A stretch of DNA of 64,000 nucleotides from Diphasiastrum complanatum (taxonomy: Eukaryota; Streptophyta; Lycopodiopsida; Lycopodiales; Lycopodiaceae), in NCBI GenBank assembly GCA_029204225.1, contig CM055110.1:2715349-2779348 (forward strand). Reading direction: 5' to 3'. This document shows, piece by piece, positions 11,503 to 23,768 of this stretch (its first letter is position 1; each line of letters begins with the position of its first letter). The translations under genes were made by a program, and so were the position numbers. The notes under the pieces were generated by a model. That model searched no databases. It worked only from the letters and a program-made list of their open reading frames with translations, and was not told the DNA's origin.

Positions 11503-13351
11503 ATGCTCGATACTAGATTCCAAGCAGCGTATTTGCAGCCCACATCAACCCTGCCATGCTCATCCGCGTTTGCTACATCCCTGTGCTCAGCATCACCTTC
11601 AGTATTTTTGGACAAGCACAAGTTTTCGAATTATGTAAAGCCATGGGTTTCAAACACAGCACGTCTACCAGACTGCACTGTACGCTTTCCACAGCATGGA
11701 AATGCTAAAAGATTGCAAATATGCTTCATCAGCCTTTCAGGTTACTCACATTAAGCTTTCTGAAGTGTCTGGGTCATTGATATTTCCTTGTACTACATCA
11801 ACAACCATTAGGATCAGTACATAAATAGTCTAATTTTCCTGTTTGATCTGCCAATACCAAAGTGGAGTACTGGATCTTCACCTTCTTGATCAAATACTTC
11901 AAGCAATTATAAAAATTTGATGTCGATGCTGCCTGAACACCAATTTTTTTGATGCCTTTTAAGGGCCATTTATTTTTTTGGGTCATCAATTCAGCCATCT
12001 CGGTCCCACCTTCGAATTTGCATATTAGATTATACCATTAGCATCATATACACAATTGAAGTTAAAGCTGTTCCGAGGAGTCACATAACTGTACCAACCA
12101 ATCTTCTTTAATGTTGTCCATTAACCTAACTGTTTTTTATATGAATTCAATGGTGCAGAGCAGCCTTCATCTTCTCAGCCAGCAGAACAAAATAATGTAA
12201 AAAGTGAATCTAAAATCAGAGTTGAGGGGTTAACAAGGACAGCAGCAAATGGACTCCCCATATTGCATGGAGTCAGTTTGAGAGTGAAAGCAGGAGGAGT
12301 GCATGGCTTAATTGGACCCTCTGGAAGTGGAAAATCGACGGTATTGCGGGCTCTGAATCGGCTTTGGGAGCCACCTCCTGGTACAGTTTTCATAGATGGT
12401 GTGGATTGCACGAAGATGGATGTGATTAGCCTACGCCGCCATGTTGGCATGGTATTCCAATCAGCCTGCCTTTTTGATGGTATCATTTGCTTACCTCCTA
12501 GCTTCCTTCTTCTTGTTTTACTATTTCATGAGTGGTCGATGTGCTAACTTCCACTTCTGTTCACTAGTGCAGCTGTTGTCTGGCATTGCAAAATTATGCT
12601 TGCTAAACCGTAAACCCTAGTCCCTAAATGTCTCCTTTGTTTTGTGGAGGCAATATCCTAGACGTAGCATCTATACATCATGCTTGTTAAACCCTAAAGG
12701 CGTCCTCTGTTATGTCAAGTACTATCCTAGACATAGCATTGATATATATGATGCTTGCATGATCTATATTACTTCACATTAAAATTTTACTTTGATGTTG
12801 GTTAACATAGGTGCAATTTTCAAACACTGAAGAGACCTATTTGTTAACGATTAATTCTATTTCCATATATTTATCTGATCGAAGTAGCTTGTATTTCAGG
12901 ACTAGTTGCTTATAATGTGAGGTATGGACCATCTTTACGAGGAATTCATCTTTCCGATGAGCGAGTGGAGGAGCTATTACTAAAAGCAGGAATCTCAGAG
13001 CCTGACAAAAACTTCCTATCAAAGTCAGTGAATGAATTATCCGGTGGTGAAGCACAGAGAGTGTCACTTGCTAGATCTCTTGCGAATGAGCCGGAGGTTC
13101 TGCTACTAGATGAGCCCACAAGCTCACTTGATCCACTATCAACAAGGATTGTTGAAAGCACAGTGTTGGAGCTTCAGGCCGAAGGGTTGACAGTGGTTTT
13201 GGTGTCACATAACATGGACCAGGTTAACAGGATTGCAAATACGGCCACAATACTCTTGAAAGGGTCTGTTCTACAGACAGGTAGCCTTGAAGAACTTAAA
13301 GCTACAGACAACGCTGTTGTGCAACAATTTATTACAGGTCATATGGATTAA
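11503..13351 (+). CDS. STAR1: STAR1/ABCI17-like ABC transporter ATP-binding protein, 3 exons
   Basis: Exons 11503-11740, 12159-12479 and 12900-13351 join in frame (phase 1 at both GT..AG introns) into 336 residues. The nucleotide-binding domain is complete: Walker A GPSGSGKST (132-140), Q-loop Gln180 in VGMVFQ, signature LSGGEAQ (233-239), Walker B LLLDE with catalytic Glu258, D-loop SSLD, and H-loop His290. The stretch LNRLWEPPPGTVF..DG and AYNVRYGPSLRG closely follow plant STAR1 (Arabidopsis ABCI17). In rice, STAR1 is a soluble ATPase that pairs with membrane protein STAR2 in aluminium tolerance; that role here is inferred. There are no transmembrane segments. Residues 1-100 are Ser/Pro/Ala-rich with few acidic residues, unlike the roughly 263-residue Arabidopsis protein, and may be a plastid transit peptide. 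Exon 1 rests on splice phase and composition only, so the start is less certain than the domain. Confidence 0.9.
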
Positions 13352-14170
13352 GCTCCATGTACTTTGTTGCTTCTACAACCCACTCACTTAGTCTGGCAAA
13401 ATTACCAGATACAGGAAGTCTTGCTCCTTTAGTTAGTGTATTATTCTACTGTACACAACAGTACAATATCAATGCCTAACAGAGGTACTAGCAATATGAA
13501 CACAGCAAAACTGTTTTCTCGTATATGTATGACTCTTGAATCACCGCTTAGCCTCAACTGTACTTGCTCTCATTTGTACCACCATGATTTTGATAAAGTG
13601 ACCGTATCTTAGTTAACAGAGTTTGCCTATGGAACTTTGCCTATGGACCTTACTATGAATGAATAGATATTTGATTCAGTTGTATCCATTTACAGGCTAA
13701 AACATCACAATGGAATGTGGGTAGAGAGAATCCTGTAAATTTGAAGAGCAAACAACAAAATGCATAACACAACTAAATAATAATCCATGAAATTACTAGA
13801 TGACAGTATTGAAGTATCTGAATGTACTGAAGCATGTTATAAATAATGGAAAACCACTCTCTATGAACTAAGTAGCTGATCTTTAAACCATCTCGACCAC
13901 AATTTTGAGGCTCAGAGGCCGATTTATTAATTTATATTGTCCAAGGTCCTGAAGGATGTGATTTACAGCCCAAAAACCATGTGATTCATGAATGGATTTG
14001 ATAGCTTCCAAATAACAATTTGTGAACCCAGATCCCCAAAATGCATGATCAAGATGACATAATAACATGCTGACCTCCAATTTGTACGAACCCACTCGTG
14101 CCATGTATATGACCTAAATCTCCCACCATGATGCATATGACCTAGAAATCTCCCACTTTGAAAAGACACA
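13352..14170 (+). other. 3' flank of the ABC gene; no other gene
   Basis: This presumably contains the 3' UTR and intergenic DNA. No domain-bearing ORF was found on either strand. Confidence 0.5.
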
Positions 14171-14431
14171 ATGTTTAGTATTAGTTTACGGAAAATGTTG
14201 ATGCAAGAATATGGAAATTGTTCGAAAAATGAACATATTGAAGAAGATGCTCCAAAATGTATATGTGGAAGAAGAGTACAAAAGGATGAACATAATCCAA
14301 TTGACTACATGTACATATTAAAGTCACCAAAATGTAATTGTGGAAGAAGAGTACCAAAGGATGAACATAATCCAATTGACATGTACATATCGAAGTCACC
14401 AAAATGTAATTGTGGATTTAGTAATTTGTGA
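14171..14431 (+). CDS. Small ORF with repeated Cys-containing module (hypothetical)
   Basis: An 86-codon frame with an internal tandem repeat. Units start at 14252 (75 bp), 14327 (72 bp) and 14399 (partial), giving peptide modules like SPKCNCGRRVPKDEHNPID. The unit lengths are multiples of three and the only length change is one whole codon, so the frame survives. The PKCxCGRR core recalls the start of GRF-type zinc fingers found in plant mobile elements, but the later zinc ligands are missing from each unit. I do not recognise a family. It could be a gene fragment or a chance ORF in a minisatellite. Confidence 0.35.
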   Translation: MFSISLRKMLMQEYGNCSKNEHIEEDAPKCICGRRVQKDEHNPIDYMYILKSPKCNCGRRVPKDEHNPIDMYISKSPKCNCGFSNL

Positions 14432-14819
14432 AAATTAGAACCTTGCTTGAAAAAATGCTTTGTGGGTATCACATGGTTATATAAATAAAGGATCACCATA
14501 GAAAATATGACGATGAAGCATATGTTGAGCATCATATTTAAGTTCTATTGCTAAAGAATACCATTAGGACTTTGCAAAACGTGCCATATGAATTGGGTTG
14601 CATATAATGATATACCATGCCAATTCAATGCACCAAGAATGCCACATGAAGGCATCAAATGAGTGAGTGAAGAAGAATATACAAATGGAACTTTGTGCCA
14701 AGGATATACAACACAATGCTAATTGAAGGGTGCCATGTGGATTCATTAGACAAGAAAAAAACAATACTAAATGTACATCCACGCTCACAATTCAACAAAT
14801 TGATTTTCAATTTCATACA

Positions 14820-16060
14820 TTTTTCTCTTGACATTTCAATCATCTGAGTTGCCAATTTGTTCCTTGAACATTTCATCACATGTCCAAGCTTATTGCAAAT
14901 ATAGCAAATGTTTGACGTTTTAGCCTTCTTCCAAGACAAGTTTTTTTTTTTCCCTAATGATTCGACACGAGTTTGTCCAACTCATCGAAATTCAATTTCA
15001 ATTTCAAAGATTTTTCTTCCCCTTACTTTGGCTTCGATGTTCATGGAATTTATTGCTACTGCTTTCTTGATGCTACAACTGTAGAATCGTAGGCTTCAGT
15101 GGTCTGGATCACATCATAGAGAGTATGAAGTGTGTTACTTTTGCACTCATTTTGATAATTAATTGGCAAGCCTAGGATAAATTGCCACAATGCTAACTTC
15201 GAATCGAACAAAGGAAATTTATGTTAGCAGATTCACAGGTTCTTGCATATCAGTATCTAGGGTCTTATTCTTCATTTACAATGTATAAACTTTTGATAGT
15301 TATCAGATCGATCAACTACTAATTAACTTTTGTTGGGAAGAACTTTCATAAATTTCTCTCAAGTGGATAGTTTAGGAGAGAACTCACGCCACCACAAGGA
15401 TGCTTTACTCCTAAGAAATAGAACTACGGATTTTATTCTATTCTCTTTCGTAAAAGTTTGGAGGTTAGATTAGCTGCTTTAGCCAATCTTCCACTACTTC
15501 CGACTTGTTATCATGCTTAGTTCCAATGAACAACTCAAGTTGAAAGTGTGAGGCTAGTGATTTCGTTTTTGCAACTATTGATTCTTTAAAATATTTTGAT
15601 TAGTTAACTCATTAAGTGTCGTAGTTAATTGTTGATAAATCTGATTCCACCACTAGGAGCACCTCTTGACGTTATTGGACTATCTATTCATAGGAAATGG
15701 ATTAAATTCAGTTGACGGATACCTCTATCTCATCAACTACGTGAATTACATATTGTGACCTACTATCAAATGAAAATTTCCTAAGAAATGTTAGTAGGTA
15801 TATTCAATTACTAAACCAAATCTAAGTAAACTTCTATATCTTCATAATAGCTTCAAATCAATGGACCAACGACTTACAATATATAAGTCCCCTTTCTAAT
15901 TCGATGTTATCATCTCAATTCTAGAGGCTAAAAATGAAATAAAAAATACAATCGACTTATTACATCAATAGAAAAAATTGTAGCCAAAAAGTTGTATTTT
16001 TATACCAAAAAGCTAAAAATAAGAACTCCAAACTCCACCTTTCGATCCCCCTGCAAGCCT
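14820..16060 (-). pseudogene. Degraded copia gag/leader region
   Basis: The minus strand runs away from a tRNA-Met primer site at 16062-16073. Its far end carries a zinc-knuckle-like stretch (ICYICNKLGHVMKC, near 14900) one residue short of CX2CX4HX4C. The sequence between is full of stops and only weakly gag-like. Order and orientation fit a copia 5' half that has decayed. Confidence 0.45.
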
Positions 16061-16061
16061 T

Positions 16062-16073
16062 GCTCTGATACCA
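16062..16073 (-). promoter_or_regulatory. Primer-binding site (initiator tRNA-Met), minus strand
   Basis: GCTCTGATACCA is the reverse complement of the tRNA-Met primer site. The adjoining LTR would start at about 16076, where TGAAGACC on + gives a CA end on the minus strand. Confidence 0.75.
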
Positions 16074-16075
16074 CT

Positions 16076-16700
16076 TGAAGACCAACCAAGGATTGTTGAA
16101 AAGTGTGGTGCACGCTAGTTCGCAAAGGCCGATAGTTCAAAGTTTCAGACGACACCATCAGACTATCGTGTTAAATTAGCCCTATGGAAGCCTAAGAAAA
16201 GAGCACCTTGGTTAGAATCATATGTCACAACAGGACCAATCGATTAAACGATGTGTCAATAGGTGTCTGAGACAACCATAGTTCCAGAATTTGAAGGCGT
16301 TGTCATGTGCCAAATCCAAACAAATAGCTATAACAATGAAATCAAAGCTAAGAGCAAAAGAAGTACAAGGCATTCAAGATAGCATATCCATAAGAAGCTA
16401 AAAACAAGTTGTTCTCCATGAAATAACATTAAGGATGAGGAAATGATTACAAAGCATGGAGTAGAATATGGATTCATGTGGATAGGGCACATGAGACCTA
16501 TCAAATGACCATCCCATGGCTCATATTCACAAGGAGGAAGCTAGGAGCTCTCTCATTTGCAAATGAGCCAAAAGATCCTGAGAATGATGTCTCTTGGCTA
16601 CTTATAGACAATGCCCAAACTTAACTAAACATAACTGTCTTGAGGGATAGTTAGCCCTTATTAAGCCTTATTTAATGTACTTTGATGTGTTGGAGAAATC
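16076..16700 (-). mobile_element. Probable LTR of the minus-strand copia remnant
   Basis: The LTR is inferred from the abutting primer site. The part at about 16370-16560 is shared with 38938-39115 (GGATTCATGTGGATAGGGC, then CTATGGCTC-like text and TTCACAAGGA), showing it is a dispersed repeat. The outer end is not resolved. Confidence 0.45.
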
Positions 16701-17603
16701 CTATCTCGCTCGTCGTCTACTGTGCGCGTGAGCGTCGCCTCTGTGTATCATGATACACCATTGATATTTACTTCAGTTTTTCTATAGAAAATATATTCTT
16801 TGCATTGAATATGCATTACCATATGTTTTCAAGTTCTCACAATAACCTAAAAGACCACTTTTTTTACGGAACACATAAATTATCAACTGAGTAACCTAAT
16901 GGAAATCAAGATGTTCTAGTGAATGTATAATATTCCCAATGACCATAAATCCAAATGTTTTAGCTTTTCTTCCCTATAATGGATCATCTTAGAATTTGAC
17001 AATTTTGATTCTTTTGAATTCCTTGTCCTAAGCGGACCATACTTTGCAGGAAGATCCACATGAAGATGATAAAGCTTGGGCATCATAGAGAAAAAATAAA
17101 TAAACAAGGCGACGACAATAAAATATGATTTTCAAAAAGTTAAATAAGATCCAATATAGTATAAAACTCATCTGAATATATGGACATGCCATATTTAGAA
17201 ATGATGATAAACAAATAAACAAATGTTCATATCTGGAGATGGAGATGGCGACAAGTAAATGTTCCTCTTTGGAGATGGTAGCAATCACATCTTTGAAGTG
17301 ATGTTGATTTTTAAAATTTTCACAGTTACTGTTTGTAAATATTATTTTTTAATATATTCCGAATTTTGGGAGACGTTTGAACTATGGTTAAGCATAAATT
17401 ATTTTTTATGTGACTACAATAGTTCGAATGGTTTGCATTAAAAATAGTGTAGGCAGATGCATATAGAAACTATAAAAATGTTATTTGATTACTTTTATTG
17501 ATTTGTCTCCCTCGTACGTGTCATTTCTCATGGGGCCCTTTTTTTGTCCATTTTTTTTTCCAATGTGCTATCTTTATGTTGATTGAATTTTTTAATTGTT
17601 GGA
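16701..17603. other. No feature recognised
   Basis: AT-rich sequence with short non-significant frames. Confidence 0.45.
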
Positions 17604-17797
<194 letters not shown>

Positions 17798-18176
17798 CTT
17801 GATCTTGGTGATTAGCGTTAATGGATTATAGTGTTAGATGTTGAATCATAAGCATGTGAATGAATTTGGACTGTGATATCACTCTCATGGGAACGAACAT
17901 TTGTGTGACATGTTAGAATCATCTTCAGTTCTTGATGCTTTGCAAGTGCATAGATCTAGGGTTGAAAGTGGATAGGAAAACCTACTATGGTTTTGATTTC
18001 AATTTCAAGAATGATGTTTCAACTATGAATGGAAGTGCTTCTAATGTTTTTGGTGTCATGGAGCTTGTGTGGCTCTAGGAGGAGTCAAGTGTAAGAAGCA
18101 ATGGTGGATCTACTTCTTTCAATCTCTCCATAGTTAATAATGATAGATATGATTTGTTTTACTTCTTATCATCAAG

Positions 18177-18221
18177 AGCTATGATGTTTTTCATTTGGCC
18201 TAGATGAAAAACATCATAGCT
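18177..18221. repeat. Perfect 18-bp inverted repeat with 9-nt loop
   Basis: AGCTATGATGTTTTTCAT (18177-18194) and its exact reverse complement (18204-18221) flank TTGGCCTAG. The hairpin sits in AT-rich DNA between a microsatellite and a degraded LTR. The phrase GCTTGTGTGGCTC occurs on both sides (near 18063 and 18245), which hints at a small duplicated or mobile unit. Function unknown. Confidence 0.8.
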
Positions 18222-18832
18222 TGTGTGGAATATGAAGTTGGAAGCTTGTGTGGCTCCATCATGTTTTTGTGAAGCAACTTTATTTGGTGATTATTTTTGT
18301 AATAGTTTGACAAATTGTGTCATAAAAGGAAAAGCACCATTAATGTAATGTACTCAAATTCTTTGAGTCCACATGCTTTGTGCATGATCATTTCAATGTA
18401 AGGACCAAAGAGTATCCTACTTCAATGAAAGGAATAATGGTAGTTTTTTGCTCTTCAAGTAGAGATTGTAGAATCTACATTTTTTTCACTAAAGAAGTTG
18501 TCAATGGTGAAAATATGATCTTTCATAAGTGGAAGACTTGAAAACTTAAAGGGGCACTTTTGGATCAACACCTTATTCAACTCATTGATATAGAGGAGTC
18601 GAATCAAGTGCAAGGACAAGGTGAGGGGCCAAGAACTCCAAGAAGACCTTCAATATGTGTGCAAAGTTTCTTGAAGGCAAGGGATTGGCATAATCATAGA
18701 GAGATCATCAAGATCATGAAGATAGTACCAAGATCTTGGCATACTCAGCTCAAGATCTTCCTTTATTCTCTTGAATTCATTTTGAGAGAGCATGATCCAA
18801 AACATATCTTATGTTTTATGATGGATCAGTAT
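18222..18832. other. No gene recognised
   Basis: A 91-codon frame at 18560-18835 has no recognisable domain. The region lies directly upstream of a degraded LTR and could be decayed retroelement sequence. Confidence 0.35.
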
Positions 18833-19614
18833 TAAGTTTTTTAGATTTATTCCTTCTCTCCCTAAATCTCATTGTTAATCTAGATTCATTCATGTTGCTA
18901 TACATTTACTTGCATTGTTGCACAGTCTACAAAAATACACGAGAATCAAAGATAGGTATCAAAGGCAGTCAAACTATCGAGGAAGGTCCAACTATCAAAG
19001 GAGTATCGAATCTATCGACTATCGATAGGTGCTCAAATGTTCAATTCAAATAACTATCGAATCAAACATTTCAACTCTTGCTATCCTCAACTCTAGCCAA
19101 TGCAACCCTGACTCAAATTGACAAATTGTCAACTGTCTTATTGATGTGTACCACTCTAAATAAAGCTAGTCACCTATACTAGCTAGTTACTATGTTGTGC
19201 AATTTTTTAGACAATGATAGTAGCCATGATCACCACCTATCTGAATAGTGACAACCATGATCACCGCCAAGATCCACCTCAGACGACATAAGCTCAACGT
19301 CTTTACACATTTGTAGATATGTTTATAATCATCAAATAGTCTAGAGCTTGATGATGTTGTATCAAGCAAAAGTCTTATCAGAATCCATATGATCGATTAT
19401 GTAAACAAACACAAAGTCTAATGACTATTAGTTGCAAAAATAAACGTTAGACAATTCAAACAAGAGAGTAGCATCAGACAGAATGATAAGGCAGAGTAGT
19501 ATAAAATACACACTGACATTATTTTGAATGTAATAAGACAATGAATTGATACAAAAATCAAAGAATACAAGTCAAATGATATGACGAGCACAAGATGTAC
19601 TCAAAACTAACTCA
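18833..19614 (+). mobile_element. Degraded copia LTR with dispersed repeat copy 2
   Basis: The start resembles the LTR at 59005 (shared CATTGYTAATCTAGAT, then ACAGTCTACAAAAATAC). The 19391-19614 part repeats 1438-1690 and leads straight into a copia gag fragment. This looks like the 5' LTR side of the copia element split by the gypsy insertion at 20302; no primer site survives. Confidence 0.45.
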
Positions 19615-20301
19615 TGCAGATTGAAGACTGTGAAAGGAGCCATGCAGCATGGGAAAGACTAAAGCAGAACTATGAAGTGAGGACTGTCGCTTCAGTGATG
19701 CATCTTTACAATCAGCTGTAATCCATACGATGGGATGGCAACCAGTTGGATCAGCACATTGAGAAGATCAGAACGATCTTCGCTCAACTCGTTGCATCAG
19801 GACAAGAACACTAGGTCTTAGCACCACAACAGATGATGTACTTCATGAAATCTCTACCTGCGTCCTATCAGTCGTTGAGAATGTTCATACTGAGTCTACC
19901 AGATATGACATTCGACAAAGCAGTCAGTCTTGTCAAAAGACATGACACGAAGCGAAACGAAAAGAAAATGAAAGAAAATAATTCGTGCTACCAGCTGACA
20001 GCTCAACGAGTGTGGTGTCTTGTATTCCATGCTTAACTGAAAGAGTTAGCAATAACAAAGAATAACTAACTAGTTGATTAGCGTTAACTACTCTTGTAAT
20101 TCTCTGTTTAGCTATCTTCAGAATCAAGTAGAATCAACCGAGTCATTTGACTACATCGGGGGATTTTTGCTTTGCTCAATTTTTTTCCAAATCGTATCAA
20201 ATCCTATACGTAGTACAGAACCATCCCATGTCTTGAATCAAGTGGACGAAGATGCATTCATGACCAACCATCAGAAAGCATCAGATGACATTTTCTAGTT
20301 C
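19615..20301 (+). pseudogene. Copia gag fragment, left half of a split element
   Basis: The + strand reads as the gag core of a copia polyprotein: ERSHAAWERLK, then IEKIRTIFAQL, QQMMYFMKSLPASYQS and a basic tail after VSLVKRHDTKR. Stops interrupt it near 19715 and 19812. It ends at 20301 against the LTR of the large gypsy element. The copia reading frame resumes at 29557 with protease-like LDSRANEHMT on the far side, across one copy of the AGTTC duplication. The element was therefore older than the gypsy insertion. Confidence 0.8.
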
Positions 20302-21461
20302 TATTGACAAATCCCCTGCTCCAGAGGATCTGTTGTTTCTTCGATTCTTTTGGCTCTTTTTCAGAATCATTTCTGCCTGTTACCAGGCTCAAAGGCATTT
20401 GTTAGATGGTTGCTTGATATTACGATGCCAAACCAGGGAGAAGGAGACAGGTAGACATTGTAGTATAGATTTTCTTTGTCCTGCCTATCAGAGGACTACT
20501 CAGGGTCGTCACTCTTGAACGCACTTACATTCCACATAGAGATGCAAACCAAGAACGCTCATTCACAGATCAACATGCAAACCAATGAACGTTCAATGAA
20601 TTTCTATAGCTACCTACCCTTAAAAAATGAACTGAATCAGATCCTACACTACTGAACTTGCATAAATCCACAGAACAAGAAGCAAGAAATTAATCTATAG
20701 CATGTTAGAAGTCCAAGAATCAAGAAACCAACCAGTCTATTGATTTTTGGACATCCCAAGAACATCAAGAACTGGATTGTACAGAGATATGCAAGAATCA
20801 CACCACAGATCCAGCCTATTTAGTTTACCTGAATGTTGGTTACTACATTAATCCACAAGAAAGCAAGAAAGCTAATCCACTCTACAAAGCAGCAAATCTA
20901 ATCCATTCTACAGTCCACAACCACACACAAAAGGAAGGAAGGGCAAGATCATAAATGCATCACTCAAGAAACAAGCATGATCAAGGAGCTCAATGGTTGC
21001 ACCAAACTCGTGAAGGCTCTTCTCATTTCAGCATGGAGTTGATACAAATCACAAAAAGCTCCTCTACACAAAGAGGGAGTCTCTTAAATAAGCAAGAGAG
21101 CTACTTAGGTGGCATCCTAGTGGAATTTTCACATTTCACAAATTACAAGTGGAATAATGCTCTCCACTAGAGGTCACCATCAAAAGGTGGCTCACTCTAC
21201 TTTCTTTAAGAGGGGTCTACTTGCATTTATTACATTTGCCTAGAAATACTAGTTCCTACATGGTCATTCCATCTTTCGGGATTCACCGTGAGGCTTACAC
21301 AGTTCTTACTTGTCATTACTAACTAGTGTTCCTCGGCTCTCATACTCGGCTCTCAGTCTTCATTAGTCTCGTCTTCTCAGAGACCTCCTCGGTCTAAGGT
21401 GAGAGGTGCTCTTGAGTTGCTCTGTTTGAGTATCTTGGGGATTCGACAGAATCAGCCAACA
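20302..21461 (-). mobile_element. 3' LTR of the gypsy-type element
   Basis: 1160 bp. On the minus strand it starts TGTTGGCTGATTCTGTCGAA and ends GGATTTGTCAATA; the other LTR ends in CAACA, so TG..CA ends are ancestral. Related copies lie at 29790, 32051 and 57428. Confidence 0.88.
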
Positions 21462-21474
21462 TCATCCCACCCCT
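21462..21474 (-). promoter_or_regulatory. Polypurine tract
   Basis: Minus-strand AGGGGTGGGATGA immediately precedes the 3' LTR, the expected plus-strand priming site. It fixes the element's orientation. Confidence 0.8.
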
Positions 21475-23768
21475 AATGTATTGTAGGACCCACTGCAACT
21501 CATATTGGACGATGTCGCTCTACTTTGCATTGGCATCTTTGATCGTCACTTGGAAAATCATAGATCCTCGTTCGCTTACATAAAACCAAGTGCTTATTGT
21601 CGCCAATCTTTATCACAAAAACTGTTTTTCACAAATTGCCACAGTTTAACCAGAATGTCTTATTGTTATAAGTGGTTGACATTCTCAAAATTGGAGAGCT
21701 CTCAACAGCTTCACAACTTTTATGCTCGAGTGCTTTCCATGTCTCTCTTTGTTTGTCACTTGTATCTGCTAGTGATGGTTTCATCTTTGGTTTCTAGGCA
21801 GATTCTATCTTTTGGGAGGTCTGTATCCTCCATTTGCTTTTCTGGGTGTTTCCGTGGTCCTTCCCTCAGTTGAAGTTCTAGTCTCAAGGAAAACCTTTGA
21901 TCTGCAGGTTGCACCAACTTTGGTTATCAGTCTCAAGGGGATGGATTCATCAAAAATTGGTGGTAGGAACAGATTTGGATGGACAGTTCGCTAACGGTAA
22001 GGAAACATGATGAAGGCTTGGTGAAAAGATGAAGGAACTGATAGTTCTACAGTTGCAGCCTTGGACCCTTGCAATGTCGAGCTTTGACCACCACTTGCTT
22101 AGTGAGAAGCTCACTTTATTTGCAGGTTCACGTTGTCTTCATCTTTCTTTTTTCTGCAGCTCTTTCTTTTGATCCGTTACTTTTGGATCTCTTTGGGCTT
22201 CATAAGAGGGGATTCAACTATCATTGCTCCAGAGAGTTTCTTTTGATCAAGGTTGATCTGGCTCATCTGTTGCTTAAGTTTTGTCCTTTCCTCCTCAGCT
22301 TCTTGGATCTTTCTCTTTATTTGTTCTGGCTGCTTTTCCTGCTTCTTAGATCTTCGATTGGCTGATCATCCATTGTAGGTGGCAGTTGGTCTCGACAGGA
22401 CATCAGCTACTTCGGTAAGACTATCAAAAACTAGGAATTTCTCAGAAGAAATGTAAACTAATGATAAACAAACAGATGGAAGGAAGGGCGGTAGTGACAA
22501 CTGTAGATGGTTTGGGCGATAGGCATGGGAATGGATGCAGATGTATGATGAGAGGTTGGTTGAAGAAGGAGACTGATTTCCCAATGTTTGTGTTTCCCTT
22601 TCTGAAGGATCTTCGTCGTGACTGGGGTACTTCTTCTGATTGAGTCTCTTTGGATTGCCCATCTGTCTTCTTAGCCTTGTCGTTTTCATATTTGACTTGT
22701 GACCTTGGCTGTCGATCTTGTTGGTGTTGTTGTTGGCAGCGTAACTGCTCCAGTGGATCCAAGCAGATCCACTCTCTCCCCCCCAAAAAAACATCTGTTG
22801 GTGGGGATGTTGTTGTTGGTGACTGTTCATGCTCAAGGTTGGATCTGCGTGTGGAACACGTAGTTGAAACTTGTTGAACATGTGACTGCACTAAAGATTG
22901 AACAAATTCTAACTAGATTTGTTTTGATCTTGCTGTAGTTGACTCGAAGATGAATATGGCAATGAGATGCAGGAATCAACTCCGACTGTCCATGGATTTC
23001 TGATATTTCTCAAAAAAATTTAAACTACTGTACAAGATAATCTGAAGATGGATAGATGAATGAAAATGTGTTCTGGAGATGCTCTATAGAAGACTCTCGT
23101 GCAGTAGCTATTTCTCATGCAAAAATCAATCACACACTAGGAATGAAGAGCAACAAGGAAATAAACAAACTGTACAAAGAGTGAGAACTGTAGTGCACTT
23201 TTCTAACAAAACTTGCATTCATCAACATTGATAATGTACCTTGACAATTGCAATATTTCTTTTGTTTTGTAGAGTAATGTGACTTACTCTGACATGCCCT
23301 TGTCAAAACAAGGCAGGGTTGGTGACACAAAAATCTACCATCATTGATAGCAGATGTTGTAAGATATAGTTTGATATGCAGATATGGTTGAGGTACTATT
23401 TCCTAAGGACCTCTCTGAACAAGAGATTCGGAACCGAATCTCTATCTGGATTTCCGAATCCGAGAAATATTGTGTATTGGCACATTGAAAATCTTATCAG
23501 CTTGTGGAAAGACAAATAGATTTGAGTTGCAGAAGGGGAGAAAAACTGTCAATTCCATGTGGAGGTTTCTCTTGGTTGGACATTGTAGCAGATGACGGAA
23601 TATCGGTTTCATTTTTTTTCGACAAGGACTCATTTCAGATTGTCTTTTTTGCATTATGGCGCTGGCATATTGTGCGGCGTTGTAGAAGTTTGCAAGAAAC
23701 TTCTCGGTTGGGCAACAAGCTTAACTGTTGTATTGCTATGGTGCTCGTGTTGTGTTGTCATGAGGATC
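21475..23768 (-). other. Unassigned internal region of the gypsy-type element
   Basis: Several minus-strand frames overlap here (22366-22881 and 22442-22891). Downstream of the first frame, after a stop, the same phase gives a charged helix-like stretch rich in Lys/Glu/Gln (about 22360-22200; includes IKRKIQEAEEERTKLKQQM). I do not recognise a domain. It could be a decayed extra ORF or gag tail; no protease, RT, RNase H or integrase motifs were seen. Confidence 0.35.

Noticed and set aside
12597-12760. Telomere-like AAACCCTA repeats in ABC intron 2
   Set aside because: Only isolated, imperfect units occur within an 84-bp intron duplication; there is no telomeric array.
12175-13161. Minus-strand ORFs opposite the ABC gene
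   Set aside because: They are shadows of the strongly conserved + strand ATPase exons.
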